Assembly (NCBI GenBank): GCA_023395675.1
Contig: JAEWYL010000021.1
Span: 1 to 25,985, forward strand
Direction: 5' to 3'
DNA: 25,985 nucleotides
Origin: Chloroflexota bacterium
GTDB lineage: Bacteria > Chloroflexota > Anaerolineae > Anaerolineales > UBA4823
The notes beneath the pieces were generated by a model. That model ran no database searches and was not told where the DNA came from. It worked only from the letters and a program-made list of their open reading frames with translations. The translations under genes were made by a program, and so were the position numbers. Numbering within the stretch: the stretch's first letter is position 1; every line of letters begins with the position of its first letter. This document shows, one piece after another, positions 16,210 to 24,082 of this stretch.

Positions 16210-17565
16210 ATGAGAGCAGACCAGGCATGGCAAGCCACGCTGGGACAACTGCAGTTAGAAATGCCGAGAGCAGCCTACGACACCTGGGTGCGGGAGACTG
16301 AGCTCGTTTCTTATGAAGACGGCAGTTTTATCATCGGCGTGCACAATGCCTACGCAAGGGACTGGCTGGAGAGCCGCCTGTGCAGCACCGTTACCCGCTT
16401 ACTCACCGGGATCATGAACCGTTCGGTGGAAGTGCGCTTCGTGGTCTGGAACAGCCCGATTGAAAAAGCCGAACCCGAGCCGGAGGATGAGCTGGACCTG
16501 GGCCCCGCGCTGCCGCTGCACGAGACGCCCGTCTCCAACGGAACCATTAACTCTCGCTACTCCTTCGAGAACTTCGTGGTGGGCGCTAACAACCGCCTGG
16601 CGCACGCCGCTTCGCTGGCCGTGGCCGAGCGCCCGGCCCAGGCTTACAATCCGCTATTCCTGTACGGCGGCGTGGGCCTGGGAAAAACCCACCTGCTGCA
16701 CGCCATCGGCAACCTGTGCGGGCGACGAGGCCTGCAGGTGCTGTACGTCTCATCCGAAGAATTCACCAATGACCTGATCAACGCCATCCGCACCCACACC
16801 ACCCAGGCCTTCCGGGAGAAATACCGCCGGATTGACGTGCTCCTGATCGATGATATCCACTTCATCGCCGGGAAAGAATCCACCCAGGAAGAGTTCTTTC
16901 ACACTTTCAACACCCTGCACGGCCAGAACAAGCAGCTGGTGATTTCCTCCGACCGCCCGCCGAAGGCGCTGGTCACCCTGGAGGAGCGCCTGCGCTCCCG
17001 TTTTGAATGGGGTCTGACCGCCGATATCCAGCCGCCCGATTTCGAGACCCGCCAGGCCATCCTGCGGGCCAAAGCCGACCGGGCGGGCTACAGCATCCCG
17101 AACGATATCCTGGAGCTGATCGCCCGGCGGGTGCAATCGAATATCCGCGAGCTGGAAGGCGCGCTGACCCGGGTGATGGCCTTCGCCGATCTGAGCGGCC
17201 TGGCACTCACCGCCCAGCTGGTTGAAACGACCCTGGCAGACCTACTGCCGCGGCGCTCCGAAGTACAGCCGGACGAAGTGGTGCGGAAAGTGGCGGATGT
17301 ATTTGGGGTGACTGTGGACCGGATTCTGGGCCGCGACCGCTCTCAGGACGTTGCCCTCCCCCGCCAGGTGGCGATGTACCTGCTGCGTGAGGAGTCCAAC
17401 TTCTCTCTCCCGCAGATTGGAGAGGCGCTGGGCGGGCGCGATCACACCACGGTGATGCACGGCTACCAGAAGGTGGCCGACCTGCTCGAACGTGATGACC
17501 GGCTGCGCCGGCAAGTGATCGGGATTCGCGAACAGCTTTACGGGGAGCCGAATTTCGCCGGCTGA
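16210..17565 (+). CDS. dnaA: Chromosomal replication initiator protein DnaA
   Basis: The protein is 451 residues, full length for the family. Domain I (about 1-80) contains the WxxxLGQLQLEMPRAAYDTWV pattern. Domain II is a short acidic linker (about 82-112). Domain III is the AAA+ module, with Walker A GGVGLGKT (153-160) and Walker B LLIDDIHF (211-218). It also has the box VII-like RFEWGLTADIQPPD and the sensor-type arginines of IRELEGALTR. Domain IV carries the DNA-binding signature GGRDHTTVMHGYQK (408-421). It binds DnaA boxes at the origin in its ATP form and opens the duplex. ATG 16210 is chosen because AGGAGG (16196-16201) is eight bases upstream and domain I begins there; an open frame extends to 16036 but adds unrelated residues. 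dnaN does not follow, and instead the gene ends at a terminator and converges on a transporter gene. Confidence 0.97.
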   Translation: MRADQAWQATLGQLQLEMPRAAYDTWVRETELVSYEDGSFIIGVHNAYARDWLESRLCSTVTRLLTGIMNRSVEVRFVVWNSPIEKAEPEPEDELDLGPALPLHETPVSNGTINSRYSFENFVVGANNRLAHAASLAVAERPAQAYNPLFLYGGVGLGKTHLLHAIGNLCGRRGLQVLYVSSEEFTNDLINAIRTHTTQAFREKYRRIDVLLIDDIHFIAGKESTQEEFFHTFNTLHGQNKQLVISSDRPPKALVTLEERLRSRFEWGLTADIQPPDFETRQAILRAKADRAGYSIPNDILELIARRVQSNIRELEGALTRVMAFADLSGLALTAQLVETTLADLLPRRSEVQPDEVVRKVADVFGVTVDRILGRDRSQDVALPRQVAMYLLREESNFSLPQIGEALGGRDHTTVMHGYQKVADLLERDDRLRRQVIGIREQLYGEPNFAG

Positions 17566-17615
17566 AACCTGCAGTTTTCGGGAGGGCCGATATGCCTTCG
17601 CCCGCCCTCCCAGAT

Positions 17616-17655
17616 GCTCTCCCTACCGGATTTCCGGTGGGGAGAGCTTTTTTTT
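17616..17655 (+). terminator. Intrinsic terminator of dnaA
   Basis: A 14-base-pair stem (17616-17629 with 17634-17647, one G:T pair) has a four-base loop and is followed by eight Ts. A weaker G/C stem (17580-17587 with 17604-17611) lies just before it. The structure ends four bases before the stop of the convergent transporter gene. Confidence 0.92.
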
Positions 17656-17658
17656 CGT

Positions 17659-18909
17659 CTACTCCCGGCGCACGCGCATGGCGCGCCACCAGGCCTGGGC
17701 GCGGCGGGTGGCCCGCACCCAGCGCTGGTCCGCCGCCCGGCGTTCCGCCTGCACCTCCGGGAAGGGGTCCTGGTCGAACATCTTGCGCAAAACATAATCG
17801 ACGAGCAGCTTCAGGGTCGCCACGACCGGGGCGGCCAGTACCAGGCCGATCACCCCGATCAGGCGGGAGGCGATCAGTGCCCCAACCAGGACCGCGGCCG
17901 GGTGCACCCCCAGGGCATTGCCCAGAAAGCGGGGCGAGACCAGGTTGTCGTAGATCTGGTCCAATACCAGCCCGGTTACCACCACCAGCAGCGCGTACTG
18001 GTAAGGCTCCAGGCCGAAAGGATTATTCCCCTGGAACAGGGCCACAATGGCCATTACCACCCAGTTGACCAGGGGGCCCAGATATGGGATGAAACGGCCG
18101 ATGCCGGCGATAATAGCGATGCCCAGCGCGAAGCGCATCCCGAGGATCGTCTCCAGCAGCCAGTAGCTGATAATCACCAGGCCGCTGATGATGAGCTGGC
18201 CGCGCAAGAAGGCGTTCCAGATTTTGCGCAGCTCGATACCCAGATGGTGGAGGTCTTCGTTGTATCCGGGAAGCTCCACGCGGATCATCTCATTCGTCAC
18301 CTGGCGGCTCTCCGCCAGCAGGAAATAAGAGATCAGGATGACGAACAATCCCCAGCCGACCGTCCCGGCTGCGCTGCCGGCCAGAGAGGTGATGATGCTC
18401 CCAATCCTACCCAAAAGCGGCTCGACGTAGTTCAAAAGCTGGTTCGTGAGCTCGTTCAAGTCGAACAGGCTCCCCGGGCGCAGCTCAAATGGGCCGATGT
18501 AGTACACCCTGCCTGCCAGGTCCGCGACGAGCTCGGGCAGATTGTTTACAAAGTTTTGGACGAAATTGATCAGGCTCTGGAGCTGCTGGATGATCACCAC
18601 ACCCAGCAGGGCCACCAGTCCGAGGACCACGATCACCAGCACCAGGTAGACGATATTAACCCCCCAGCGCCAGGAGAGCCGCGTCTGGCGCGTCAGGGCG
18701 GCGATGAGCGGGTGCAGCAGGTAAGCCAGGACGAAAGCCAGGAGCAGCGGCCCCACAAAGGAGCGGAAATAGATCACCAGCCCGGCGATCACCGCCACCA
18801 GGGTGAGGCCGACCACCATCTTGGTGGTCGGGCTCCAGCGAGGCGAGGAGGGAGGCGTCTCGGGAGGCGGAAGGGAAGCAGAGGTAGTTTCCGTGTCGAG
18901 GATCGTCAT
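17659..18909 (-). CDS. AI-2E family transporter (PerM/YhhT-like)
   Basis: The protein is 416 residues with about eight membrane helices: paired N-terminal helices from residue about 30 (VVGLTLVAVIAGLVIYF, FVGPLLLAFVLAYLLHPLI), a third near 85-110, then an extracytoplasmic segment. A C-terminal bundle follows, with GIGRFIPYLGPLVN and the conserved DNLVSPRFLGNALGVHP. The family includes putative AI-2 exporters, Na+/H+ antiporters and many uncharacterised members; the substrate cannot be read from sequence. The N-terminus is Ser/Pro/Thr-rich and the C-terminus is strongly basic (Arg/Trp-rich), both cytosolic. The start at 18909 has only a weak G-rich ribosome binding site. It is convergent with dnaA and appears to be a single-gene unit. 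Confidence 0.9.
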   Translation of the reverse strand: MTILDTETTSASLPPPETPPSSPRWSPTTKMVVGLTLVAVIAGLVIYFRSFVGPLLLAFVLAYLLHPLIAALTRQTRLSWRWGVNIVYLVLVIVVLGLVALLGVVIIQQLQSLINFVQNFVNNLPELVADLAGRVYYIGPFELRPGSLFDLNELTNQLLNYVEPLLGRIGSIITSLAGSAAGTVGWGLFVILISYFLLAESRQVTNEMIRVELPGYNEDLHHLGIELRKIWNAFLRGQLIISGLVIISYWLLETILGMRFALGIAIIAGIGRFIPYLGPLVNWVVMAIVALFQGNNPFGLEPYQYALLVVVTGLVLDQIYDNLVSPRFLGNALGVHPAAVLVGALIASRLIGVIGLVLAAPVVATLKLLVDYVLRKMFDQDPFPEVQAERRAADQRWVRATRRAQAWWRAMRVRRE

Positions 18910-19033
18910 CGGAGGGTCCCCGGGGCAACATCAGAACAAATTATCTAATGAACTACATTCTACCAATAAAACCTGCGATCAACCAGAGGCAAGGATAGGG
19001 TGTGCACGCACAACCTGCCAGCAGAAATGAATT

Positions 19034-19080
19034 GTTGTTTTTGGGTGTGGATGGCTTCGCCGTCCCCACCCAAAAACAAC
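19034..19080. repeat. Long palindromic hairpin, short loop (member D)
   Basis: A 22-base-pair stem (19034-19055 with 19059-19080) has one mismatch and one G:T pair, a three-base TTC loop, and core GGCTTCGCC. The 5' arm is G/T-rich. Neither strand has a T-run directly after it. It lies about 120 bases beyond the terminator of the small membrane protein gene. Confidence 0.82.
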
Positions 19081-19201
19081 TAATCCTACTGATAACATTT
19101 GCTTTCATATGGATGGGCCGGGGCAAGGCTTTCACAAAGGCCCCAGTTTTTAAGGTGCCAGGCGCTCACCACCCGGCAGGCCCGTGGAACCTGGACACGA
19201 A

Positions 19202-19237
19202 AAAGGCGGCTGCCCTACCGTGAGGGCGGCCGCCTTT
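19202..19237 (-). terminator. Intrinsic terminator of the small membrane protein gene
   Basis: A 15-base-pair stem with one G:T pair (19202-19216 with 19223-19237) has a six-base loop. On the - strand the A:T pairs at its base and following bases give a run of Ts. It starts 23 bases after the gene's stop. Confidence 0.8.
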
Positions 19238-19260
19238 GAAAAGTCACAGATTGAGGGGGT

Positions 19261-19479
19261 TCAGCGCAGGAAGAACGACAGCACGATCAGGATCACAAAA
19301 AAGCCGCCCGCCAGGGTGGCGATGCGCTTGAGGTCTTTGATAACCGGGGTGTAATCGGGGTTGAACTCGAACCGGTCGGCCAGCCTGCCAGCGCCAGGGG
19401 TGGATGCAGGGCTTACAGGGCGGTCGCCCGCCGCCGGGGTGCTGTAACGGACCTGCCGCTTACTGGTTTTCTTACTCAT
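19261..19479 (-). CDS. Small single-pass membrane protein of unknown function
   Basis: The protein is 72 residues. The N-terminal half is basic and Ser/Thr/Pro-rich (MSKKTSKRQVRYSTP). It is followed by a short segment (RFEFNPDYTPVIKDLKRIA) and a C-terminal membrane helix (about 51-71, TLAGGFFVILIVLSFFLR) that ends the protein. AAGGAG lies six bases before the ATG, and a terminator follows, so this is a real gene despite its size. The layout resembles tail-anchored proteins with a cytosolic N-terminus. It is superficially SecE-like in size, but SecE's conserved sequence is absent. I do not recognise the family. Confidence 0.75.
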   Translation of the reverse strand: MSKKTSKRQVRYSTPAAGDRPVSPASTPGAGRLADRFEFNPDYTPVIKDLKRIATLAGGFFVILIVLSFFLR

Positions 19480-19533
19480 CAGGTGCTCCTTGCCAATCTC
19501 TTTCTGGGAATCAGTGCCTGGTATTGTACCCCA

Positions 19534-20433
19534 TCAGGCCCCCGGCTGCAAGCGAGCGATCACCACGATACGTTGATTATCAATCATGTAAGGGTAGCAG
19601 GAGATCAGGGTGACGGAGGCAGTCTCGGTGGGCGCCATCAGGTCCACGGCATCCGGCTCCACAATGCGGGTCTCTTCCACCACGTAGGTGTATGCCCGTT
19701 GAGGGGTGAAGAGCGTGATTTCATCCCCGGGGTTGAGGCGGTCCAGCTCGCGGAAGATCTCGCCAAAGACGTCGTTATGGGCGGAGAGCACCACGTTGCC
19801 CGCCTTGCCCGGGACGCCGCTCCCGATATGCTGCCCGACGCCCTTTTTAAGCTGCTCCCATCCGTCGCCCTGAACGATGGGAGCATCTACCCCGATGGCG
19901 GGAATCTGGATGCGAATAGCCCCCTCCGGGCTGGAGGTGGGCAGGGGCAGGGCCGCCAGGGACTGCACAATGGGGCGCAGGTGGCCCGGGATCTCCGCCT
20001 CGTTCGGCTGCGCCCCGCCGGGCCCATCGGGCGGGGTGTGGCCCGAGGGCAGCACCACCGCCGTGATCGGCGGGGTGGGCGTCAGGGTGGGCAGCACCAG
20101 GGCCGCGACCGTCTCCCGGTTCAGCTCACGGATCAGGTTCAGCCCGTTGTAGAGCACGAACAGAAAACCAAGCACCGCGCTGACCTCGATGAGCAGCAGC
20201 AGGCCGTCCAGGATGCGGCGGCGGGCCGGGGGAGAGCCTGCTTCCAGCTCGTCGGGTTGGGCCTCGGCCCGCATACCGTCCAGCGCTGGCTCCACGTCGG
20301 GGGCCACCAGCAGGGCGCGCCCGGTGCGCTGGAAGCGGTCCAGCCGCTGCTCGCGCTGGGCGCGCCGCTTATTCACCAGCAGCCAGCGCAGCTCGTCTAC
20401 AGAGAGGTCTTCGGCGTTTTTTCCCTTGAGCAC
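19534..20433 (-). CDS. Sortase-family transpeptidase
   Basis: The protein is about 299 residues. A charged cytosolic N-terminus (about 1-70, including ELRWLLVNKRRAQREQRLDRF) precedes a membrane helix (about 75-101). A Thr/Pro linker follows, then the sortase beta-barrel from RIQIPAIGVDAPIV onward. Catalytic residues are visible: His219 in LSAHND, Cys279 in TLISCYPY and Arg288 in NQRIVV. Sortases cleave a C-terminal sorting signal and join the protein to the cell envelope. The His motif is AHND rather than the common GHR/GHS form. No LPxTG-like substrate is recognisable in the window. The start is uncertain between TTG 20439 and GTG 20433; I prefer GTG because TATAAT ends seven bases before it, consistent with a leaderless transcript. 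Confidence 0.88.
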   Translation of the reverse strand: MLKGKNAEDLSVDELRWLLVNKRRAQREQRLDRFQRTGRALLVAPDVEPALDGMRAEAQPDELEAGSPPARRRILDGLLLLIEVSAVLGFLFVLYNGLNLIRELNRETVAALVLPTLTPTPPITAVVLPSGHTPPDGPGGAQPNEAEIPGHLRPIVQSLAALPLPTSSPEGAIRIQIPAIGVDAPIVQGDGWEQLKKGVGQHIGSGVPGKAGNVVLSAHNDVFGEIFRELDRLNPGDEITLFTPQRAYTYVVEETRIVEPDAVDLMAPTETASVTLISCYPYMIDNQRIVVIARLQPGA

Positions 20434-20440
20434 GGGCAAA

Positions 20441-20446
20441 ATTATA
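20441..20446 (-). promoter_or_regulatory. TATAAT -10 element for a probably leaderless sortase transcript
   Basis: A perfect TATAAT on the - strand ends seven bases before the GTG at 20433, the spacing at which transcription would begin at the start codon. No ribosome binding site at normal spacing and no convincing -35 is present. It lies between the upstream gene's terminator and the sortase gene. Confidence 0.5.
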
Positions 20447-20499
20447 ACCCACCCTCAGCGGCGGGAACGGCAGCTAACAAGAGAGATAACTTTCGTAAA

Positions 20500-20544
20500 A
20501 GAACGCTGTGCCCGGGCGATGGAGCTGCCCGGGCACAGCGTTCT
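20500..20544 (-). terminator. Intrinsic terminator of the fumarase/aspartase-like gene
   Basis: A perfect 18-base-pair stem (20500-20517 with 20527-20544) has a nine-base loop and is followed on the - strand by TTTTACG. It begins 31 bases after the lyase stop. Confidence 0.82.
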
Positions 20545-20574
20545 AATGAGCCTCGATGAAGAAACAGCAGCCCG

Positions 20575-22014
20575 CTACCCGCCGGCGATGCCGCCTTCGG
20601 TCAGCCGGCGCATATCACTCAGAGCCTGCTGGATCTCCTCAGCGCTGACCGGACGGTCATCATCCTTATGCCGGAGCTTACCCTGCGAGGCTTTCTCGAT
20701 GGCGATATCGCCCACGGTCACATCCCGCGCCAGCGATTCTTTCACCAGCGCCGCCCCGGCTGCATAGCCGATCAGAGGGTTGAGGGCGGTCACCACAATG
20801 GCATTTTTGGCCAGCCAGCCCTCCGCCTTTGGGCGGTTTGCCTGCAGCCCCACGACACAATATTTGGTGAAGGCGCTTACCGAGCCGATGATCACCTGCA
20901 TGGCTTCGAACAGGTCGTGGGCGATTATCGGCATCATCACGTTCAGCTCCAGCTGGCCTGCCTGCGCCGCCAGGGAGACCGTCAGGTCGCAGCCCTGCAC
21001 GTGGAACATAGCCATATTCAGCATCTCAGCGAGCACCGGGTTAACCTTGCCGGGCATGATGCTGGAGCCAGGCTGCACCGCCGGCAGCCGCAGTTCGTCC
21101 AGGCCGGTGGCAGGGCCGGAGGCCAACAGGCGAAAATCGTTGGCGATACGGGTCAGGGTGATCGCCAGCGTGCGCAGCGAGGCCGAGAAATCGGCAGCAT
21201 CCGCCATGGACTGCATAGATTCGAACAGGTTATCCGACTCGTACAGCTCCAGGCCGGTCAGTTCGGAAAGGCGCCTCACCATGCGGGCATGATACTCGGG
21301 GTGGGCGTTCAGCCCGGTGCCGGTGGCCGTCCCACCGATCCCCAGGCGGCGCAGGCCCTCGGCGCTGCGCCGGATGCGCTCGGCGTCACGCTCCACCGCG
21401 CGCGCGTACCCGCTGAACTCCTGCCCCAGGCGCACCGGAACGGCATCCTGCAGGTGGGTGCGCCCCGACTTAACGATATCGTCGAACTCCTCCGCCTTGG
21501 CCTGCAGCGCCTGGGCCAGCCCGCCCGCCACCTCCAGCAGCTCGTCCAGGCGCCAGAGCGCTCCAAGTCGAATGGCGGTGGGGATGGTGTCGTTGGTGGA
21601 CTGGGCCATGTTCACATGGTCGTTCGGATGGACCCGGTATTCACCGGGCTTTCCGCCCAGGATCTGGGTGGCGCGGTTGGCGATCACCTCATTGGTGTTC
21701 ATATTATGGCTGGTGCCCGCGCCAGCCTGGAAAGGGTCCACCACAAACTGTTCGTCCCACTTCCCGTCAACCACTTCCTGAGCTGCCTGGACGATGGCCC
21801 CCGCCCTTTCCTCGTCCAGCAGGCCCAGGTCGCGGTGCACCTCGGCAGCAGCCCGTTTGATGTTCGCCATCCCCCAGATAAACGCCCGCCAGGGTCTCAA
21901 GCCCGAAACCGGGAAATTCAGGACGGCGCGCTGGGTCTGGACGCCGTAGAGCGCCTCCGCCGGCACCTGCAGCTCTCCCAGCGAATCTTTTTCGGTGCGG
22001 TAATTGCTGTTCAT
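20575..22014 (-). CDS. Fumarate lyase superfamily enzyme: aspartate ammonia-lyase or class II fumarase
   Basis: The protein is 479 residues, cytosolic and expected to be tetrameric. It has the superfamily signature GSSIMPGKVNP (316-326), HPNDHVNMAQSTND (129-142), GRTHLQD (184-190) and the N-terminal EKDSLGELQVPAEALYGVQTQRA. Features closer to aspartases include GAGTSHNMNTNEV (98-110), QSTND where FumC has QSSND, and QAGQLELNVM (351-360). MPGK and YCVVGLQANR fit fumarases, although Bacillus-type aspartases also have MPGK. The reaction is either fumarate/malate hydration or aspartate deamination to fumarate. The C-terminus after about 440 is unusual: a charged stretch (GKLRHKDDDRPVSAEE) lies where the usual terminal domain motif is expected. 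ATG 22014 follows AAGGAGGG by eight bases; a TTG codon directly precedes it. Confidence 0.85.
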   Translation of the reverse strand: MNSNYRTEKDSLGELQVPAEALYGVQTQRAVLNFPVSGLRPWRAFIWGMANIKRAAAEVHRDLGLLDEERAGAIVQAAQEVVDGKWDEQFVVDPFQAGAGTSHNMNTNEVIANRATQILGGKPGEYRVHPNDHVNMAQSTNDTIPTAIRLGALWRLDELLEVAGGLAQALQAKAEEFDDIVKSGRTHLQDAVPVRLGQEFSGYARAVERDAERIRRSAEGLRRLGIGGTATGTGLNAHPEYHARMVRRLSELTGLELYESDNLFESMQSMADAADFSASLRTLAITLTRIANDFRLLASGPATGLDELRLPAVQPGSSIMPGKVNPVLAEMLNMAMFHVQGCDLTVSLAAQAGQLELNVMMPIIAHDLFEAMQVIIGSVSAFTKYCVVGLQANRPKAEGWLAKNAIVVTALNPLIGYAAGAALVKESLARDVTVGDIAIEKASQGKLRHKDDDRPVSAEEIQQALSDMRRLTEGGIAGG

Positions 22015-22060
22015 CAATGAAACCCTCCTTAGATTTTTTCTTTAGCCGGACCCTGCCCAA

Positions 22061-22066
22061 ATTATA
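22061..22066 (-). promoter_or_regulatory. -10 element of the fumarase/aspartase-like gene
   Basis: TATAAT on the - strand lies about 47 bases before the ATG at 22014. The sequence 15-17 bases upstream (GGTTAT or TTATGT) is a poor -35, so only the -10 is convincing. Confidence 0.45.
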
Positions 22067-22249
22067 CATTCGTTTGTGACGACATAACCAGCCGGAATCG
22101 GGCTTTTCAGGCTCCTCCGGAATCCAGCCGCCCGCTTCTGCAAGGGGTGATACAATTTAACCAACAGCGTCAGAAGCACAGTTTTTTCAACGCAGCGCGC
22201 GGCCCGGCTGCTTTCCTGACAGCAGTATATCGCCCAGGGAGGAGATGGA

Positions 22250-22729
22250 ATGGTGCAATTGGAGCCGGTCGATTCGAGCATGCTCGCGGCTGCCGGATAC
22301 GACCCAGATACCCGCATGCTGGTGGTGCTGTTTAACAGCGGCAAGGCTTACCAGTATTACGAAGTGCCCGCAGAGGATTACGAAGCCTTAATGGCGTCCC
22401 AATCGAAAGGCAGGTATATGCACGCCCATATTCTGGGCTACTACCCCTATTCGGTCTTTCGCGGTTGGGACCGGGCTGCCGCCCGGCCGCGCCTGCCGGC
22501 GCGCATCCGCCACCTGAAAGTGATCGTCGAAAAAACCTCCTCCGGGTATCAGGCTTATCCCCCGGGTCTGCAGGGGGTGGTCTCGGGAGAGGGCGAGACG
22601 TATGAAGAAGCGCTGGTGGATGTCCGGGCTGCGATCCTGAACCATATTGAACGCTCCGGGCCGGATTTATTCGAGCGCAGCCCCAAACTCCTGGAGGTCT
22701 TCACCGCGGAGGTCAGCGTACTGCCCTGA
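22250..22729 (+). CDS. KTSC domain protein fused to a HicB-like domain
   Basis: The protein is 159 residues. Residues 6-70 (VDSSMLAAAGYD, LVVLFNSGKAYQYYEVP, FRGW) match the KTSC domain, named for its presence at the C-terminus of some lysyl-tRNA synthetases. Residues about 88-134 (LKVIVEKTSSGYQAYPPGLQGVVSGEGETYEEALVDVRAAILNHIE) have the pattern of the HicB antitoxin-like partial RNase H fold. HicB normally neutralises a HicA toxin, but no HicA-like small basic protein is encoded next to it, so this is more likely an orphan or regulatory form. The ATG at 22250 follows GGGAGGAG closely. A TACAAT at 22151-22156 could be a -10. Molecular function is unknown. Confidence 0.78.
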   Translation: MVQLEPVDSSMLAAAGYDPDTRMLVVLFNSGKAYQYYEVPAEDYEALMASQSKGRYMHAHILGYYPYSVFRGWDRAAARPRLPARIRHLKVIVEKTSSGYQAYPPGLQGVVSGEGETYEEALVDVRAAILNHIERSGPDLFERSPKLLEVFTAEVSVLP

Positions 22730-22805
22730 CCGTCCGGTCCCCGTTTCCTCAACCAAGCGGCTCAGCGGAAAACAGGCCGAAATCAGCCGAACCCAATAGA
22801 GAACA

Positions 22806-24056
22806 ATGCTCATCCATTCCGCCTCTCAACTCCTGACCCTGGCCGGCGGTCCCCAGCGCGGCCGGGACCTGGGCCGCCTGGAGATTATCCCCGACGGCGC
22901 CGTGCTGATACAGAACGACAGGATTGCAGCCGTGGGCAGCAGCGCCGAGCTGCGGGCCGCCTACCCGCACGAACCGGCGATAGACGCCGGCGGGCAGGTG
23001 GTGCTGCCGGGCTTCGTGGACCCGCACACGCACGCCATCTGGGCCGGCGACCGCTCGGCCGAATTCGAACTGCGCCTGCAGGGCAAAACCTACATGGAGA
23101 TCATGGCTGCCGGCGGCGGCATCCTCTCCACCGTGCGCGCCGTGCGCACCGCCCCGTTTGAAAAACTTCTAAATGAGACCCGCCCGCGCCTGTGGAGCAT
23201 GTTCAACCACGGCACCACGACCGCCGAGGTGAAGACCGGCTACGGTCTGCGCACTGCGGCCGAGCTGCGCATGCTGCAGGCCCTACTGGCGCTGGAGGCC
23301 GAAGGGCCGCTGGAGCTGGCGATCACCTTCCTGGGGGCGCACGCCATCGCCCCGGAGTTCAAGGACCATCCCGACGATTACACCGACCTGATCTGCGCCA
23401 CCATGCTGCCCGTCCTGCGCGAGTGGTGGCCGATCCACGCCCCCTACCATCCCCTGCCCTTTGTGGACGTTTTCTGCGAGACGGGCGCGTTCGACCTGGA
23501 GCAGTCGCGGCGCATCCTGGAGACCGCCCGCAGCCTGGATTTCCCATTAAAAATCCACGCCGACGAATTCGACAACCTGGGCGGGGCCCGGCTGGCGGCT
23601 GAGCTGGGGGCAGTCTCCGCCGATCACCTGGTGGTGACCTCGAGCGAGGATATCACCGCCCTGGCGCAGAGCGACACCGTGGCGGTGGGCCTGCCCTGCA
23701 CCCCCTTCGGCCTGGTGCACTCCCACTACACCCCGGCCCGGGAGATCCTGGACGCCGGTGGGCTGCTGGCGATCGCCACCGACGTCAACCCCGGGACAGC
23801 CTGGTGCGAGAGCATGCAGTTCGCCATCGCCCTGGCCTGCCGCCATATGCGCCTGACCCCGGCCCAGGCCATCGCTGCGGCCACCATCAACGCGGCCGCA
23901 GCCATCGGCCGCGCCACCGACCTGGGTTCCATCGAACCGGGAAAGCAGGCCGACCTGCTGATCCTGTCTGTCCCGGACTACCGCCACCTGGGCTACCGTT
24001 TCGGCACGAACCTTGTACAGACGGTGATCAAGAAGGGGCACGTCTACCCCGTCTGA
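22806..24056 (+). CDS. hutI: Imidazolonepropionase (histidine degradation)
   Basis: The protein is 416 residues, normal length. It is an amidohydrolase-fold metalloenzyme that opens the ring of 4-imidazolone-5-propionate to N-formimino-L-glutamate, the third step of histidine breakdown. Metal-binding HTH is at 74-76 in LPGFVDPHTHAIWAGDR. The family-specific segment GKTYMEIMAAGGGILSTV follows, and further motifs are KTGYGL, HADEF and ATDVNPGTA. The ATG at 22806 has only AGAGA upstream. No hutH, hutU or other histidine-degradation gene is seen in this window, so the pathway partners must be elsewhere. A small membrane protein and an HD hydrolase follow on the same strand. Confidence 0.95.
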   Translation: MLIHSASQLLTLAGGPQRGRDLGRLEIIPDGAVLIQNDRIAAVGSSAELRAAYPHEPAIDAGGQVVLPGFVDPHTHAIWAGDRSAEFELRLQGKTYMEIMAAGGGILSTVRAVRTAPFEKLLNETRPRLWSMFNHGTTTAEVKTGYGLRTAAELRMLQALLALEAEGPLELAITFLGAHAIAPEFKDHPDDYTDLICATMLPVLREWWPIHAPYHPLPFVDVFCETGAFDLEQSRRILETARSLDFPLKIHADEFDNLGGARLAAELGAVSADHLVVTSSEDITALAQSDTVAVGLPCTPFGLVHSHYTPAREILDAGGLLAIATDVNPGTAWCESMQFAIALACRHMRLTPAQAIAAATINAAAAIGRATDLGSIEPGKQADLLILSVPDYRHLGYRFGTNLVQTVIKKGHVYPV

Positions 24057-24082
24057 TCCCGAGCCGTTGAGAGCATCCAATC

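Larger units (their letters stand above)
18910..19260. other. Intergenic gap with two hairpins
   Basis: This gap lies between the transporter and the small membrane protein, both on the - strand. It holds the terminator at 19202-19237 and the palindrome at 19034-19080, listed separately. No coding sequence is supported; the short frames running through it are interrupted by the hairpins or lack any feature. Confidence 0.5.

Noticed and set aside
20668..22020. A 450-codon + strand open frame opposite the lyase gene
   Set aside because: It is antisense to a strongly conserved enzyme, with no motif of its own.
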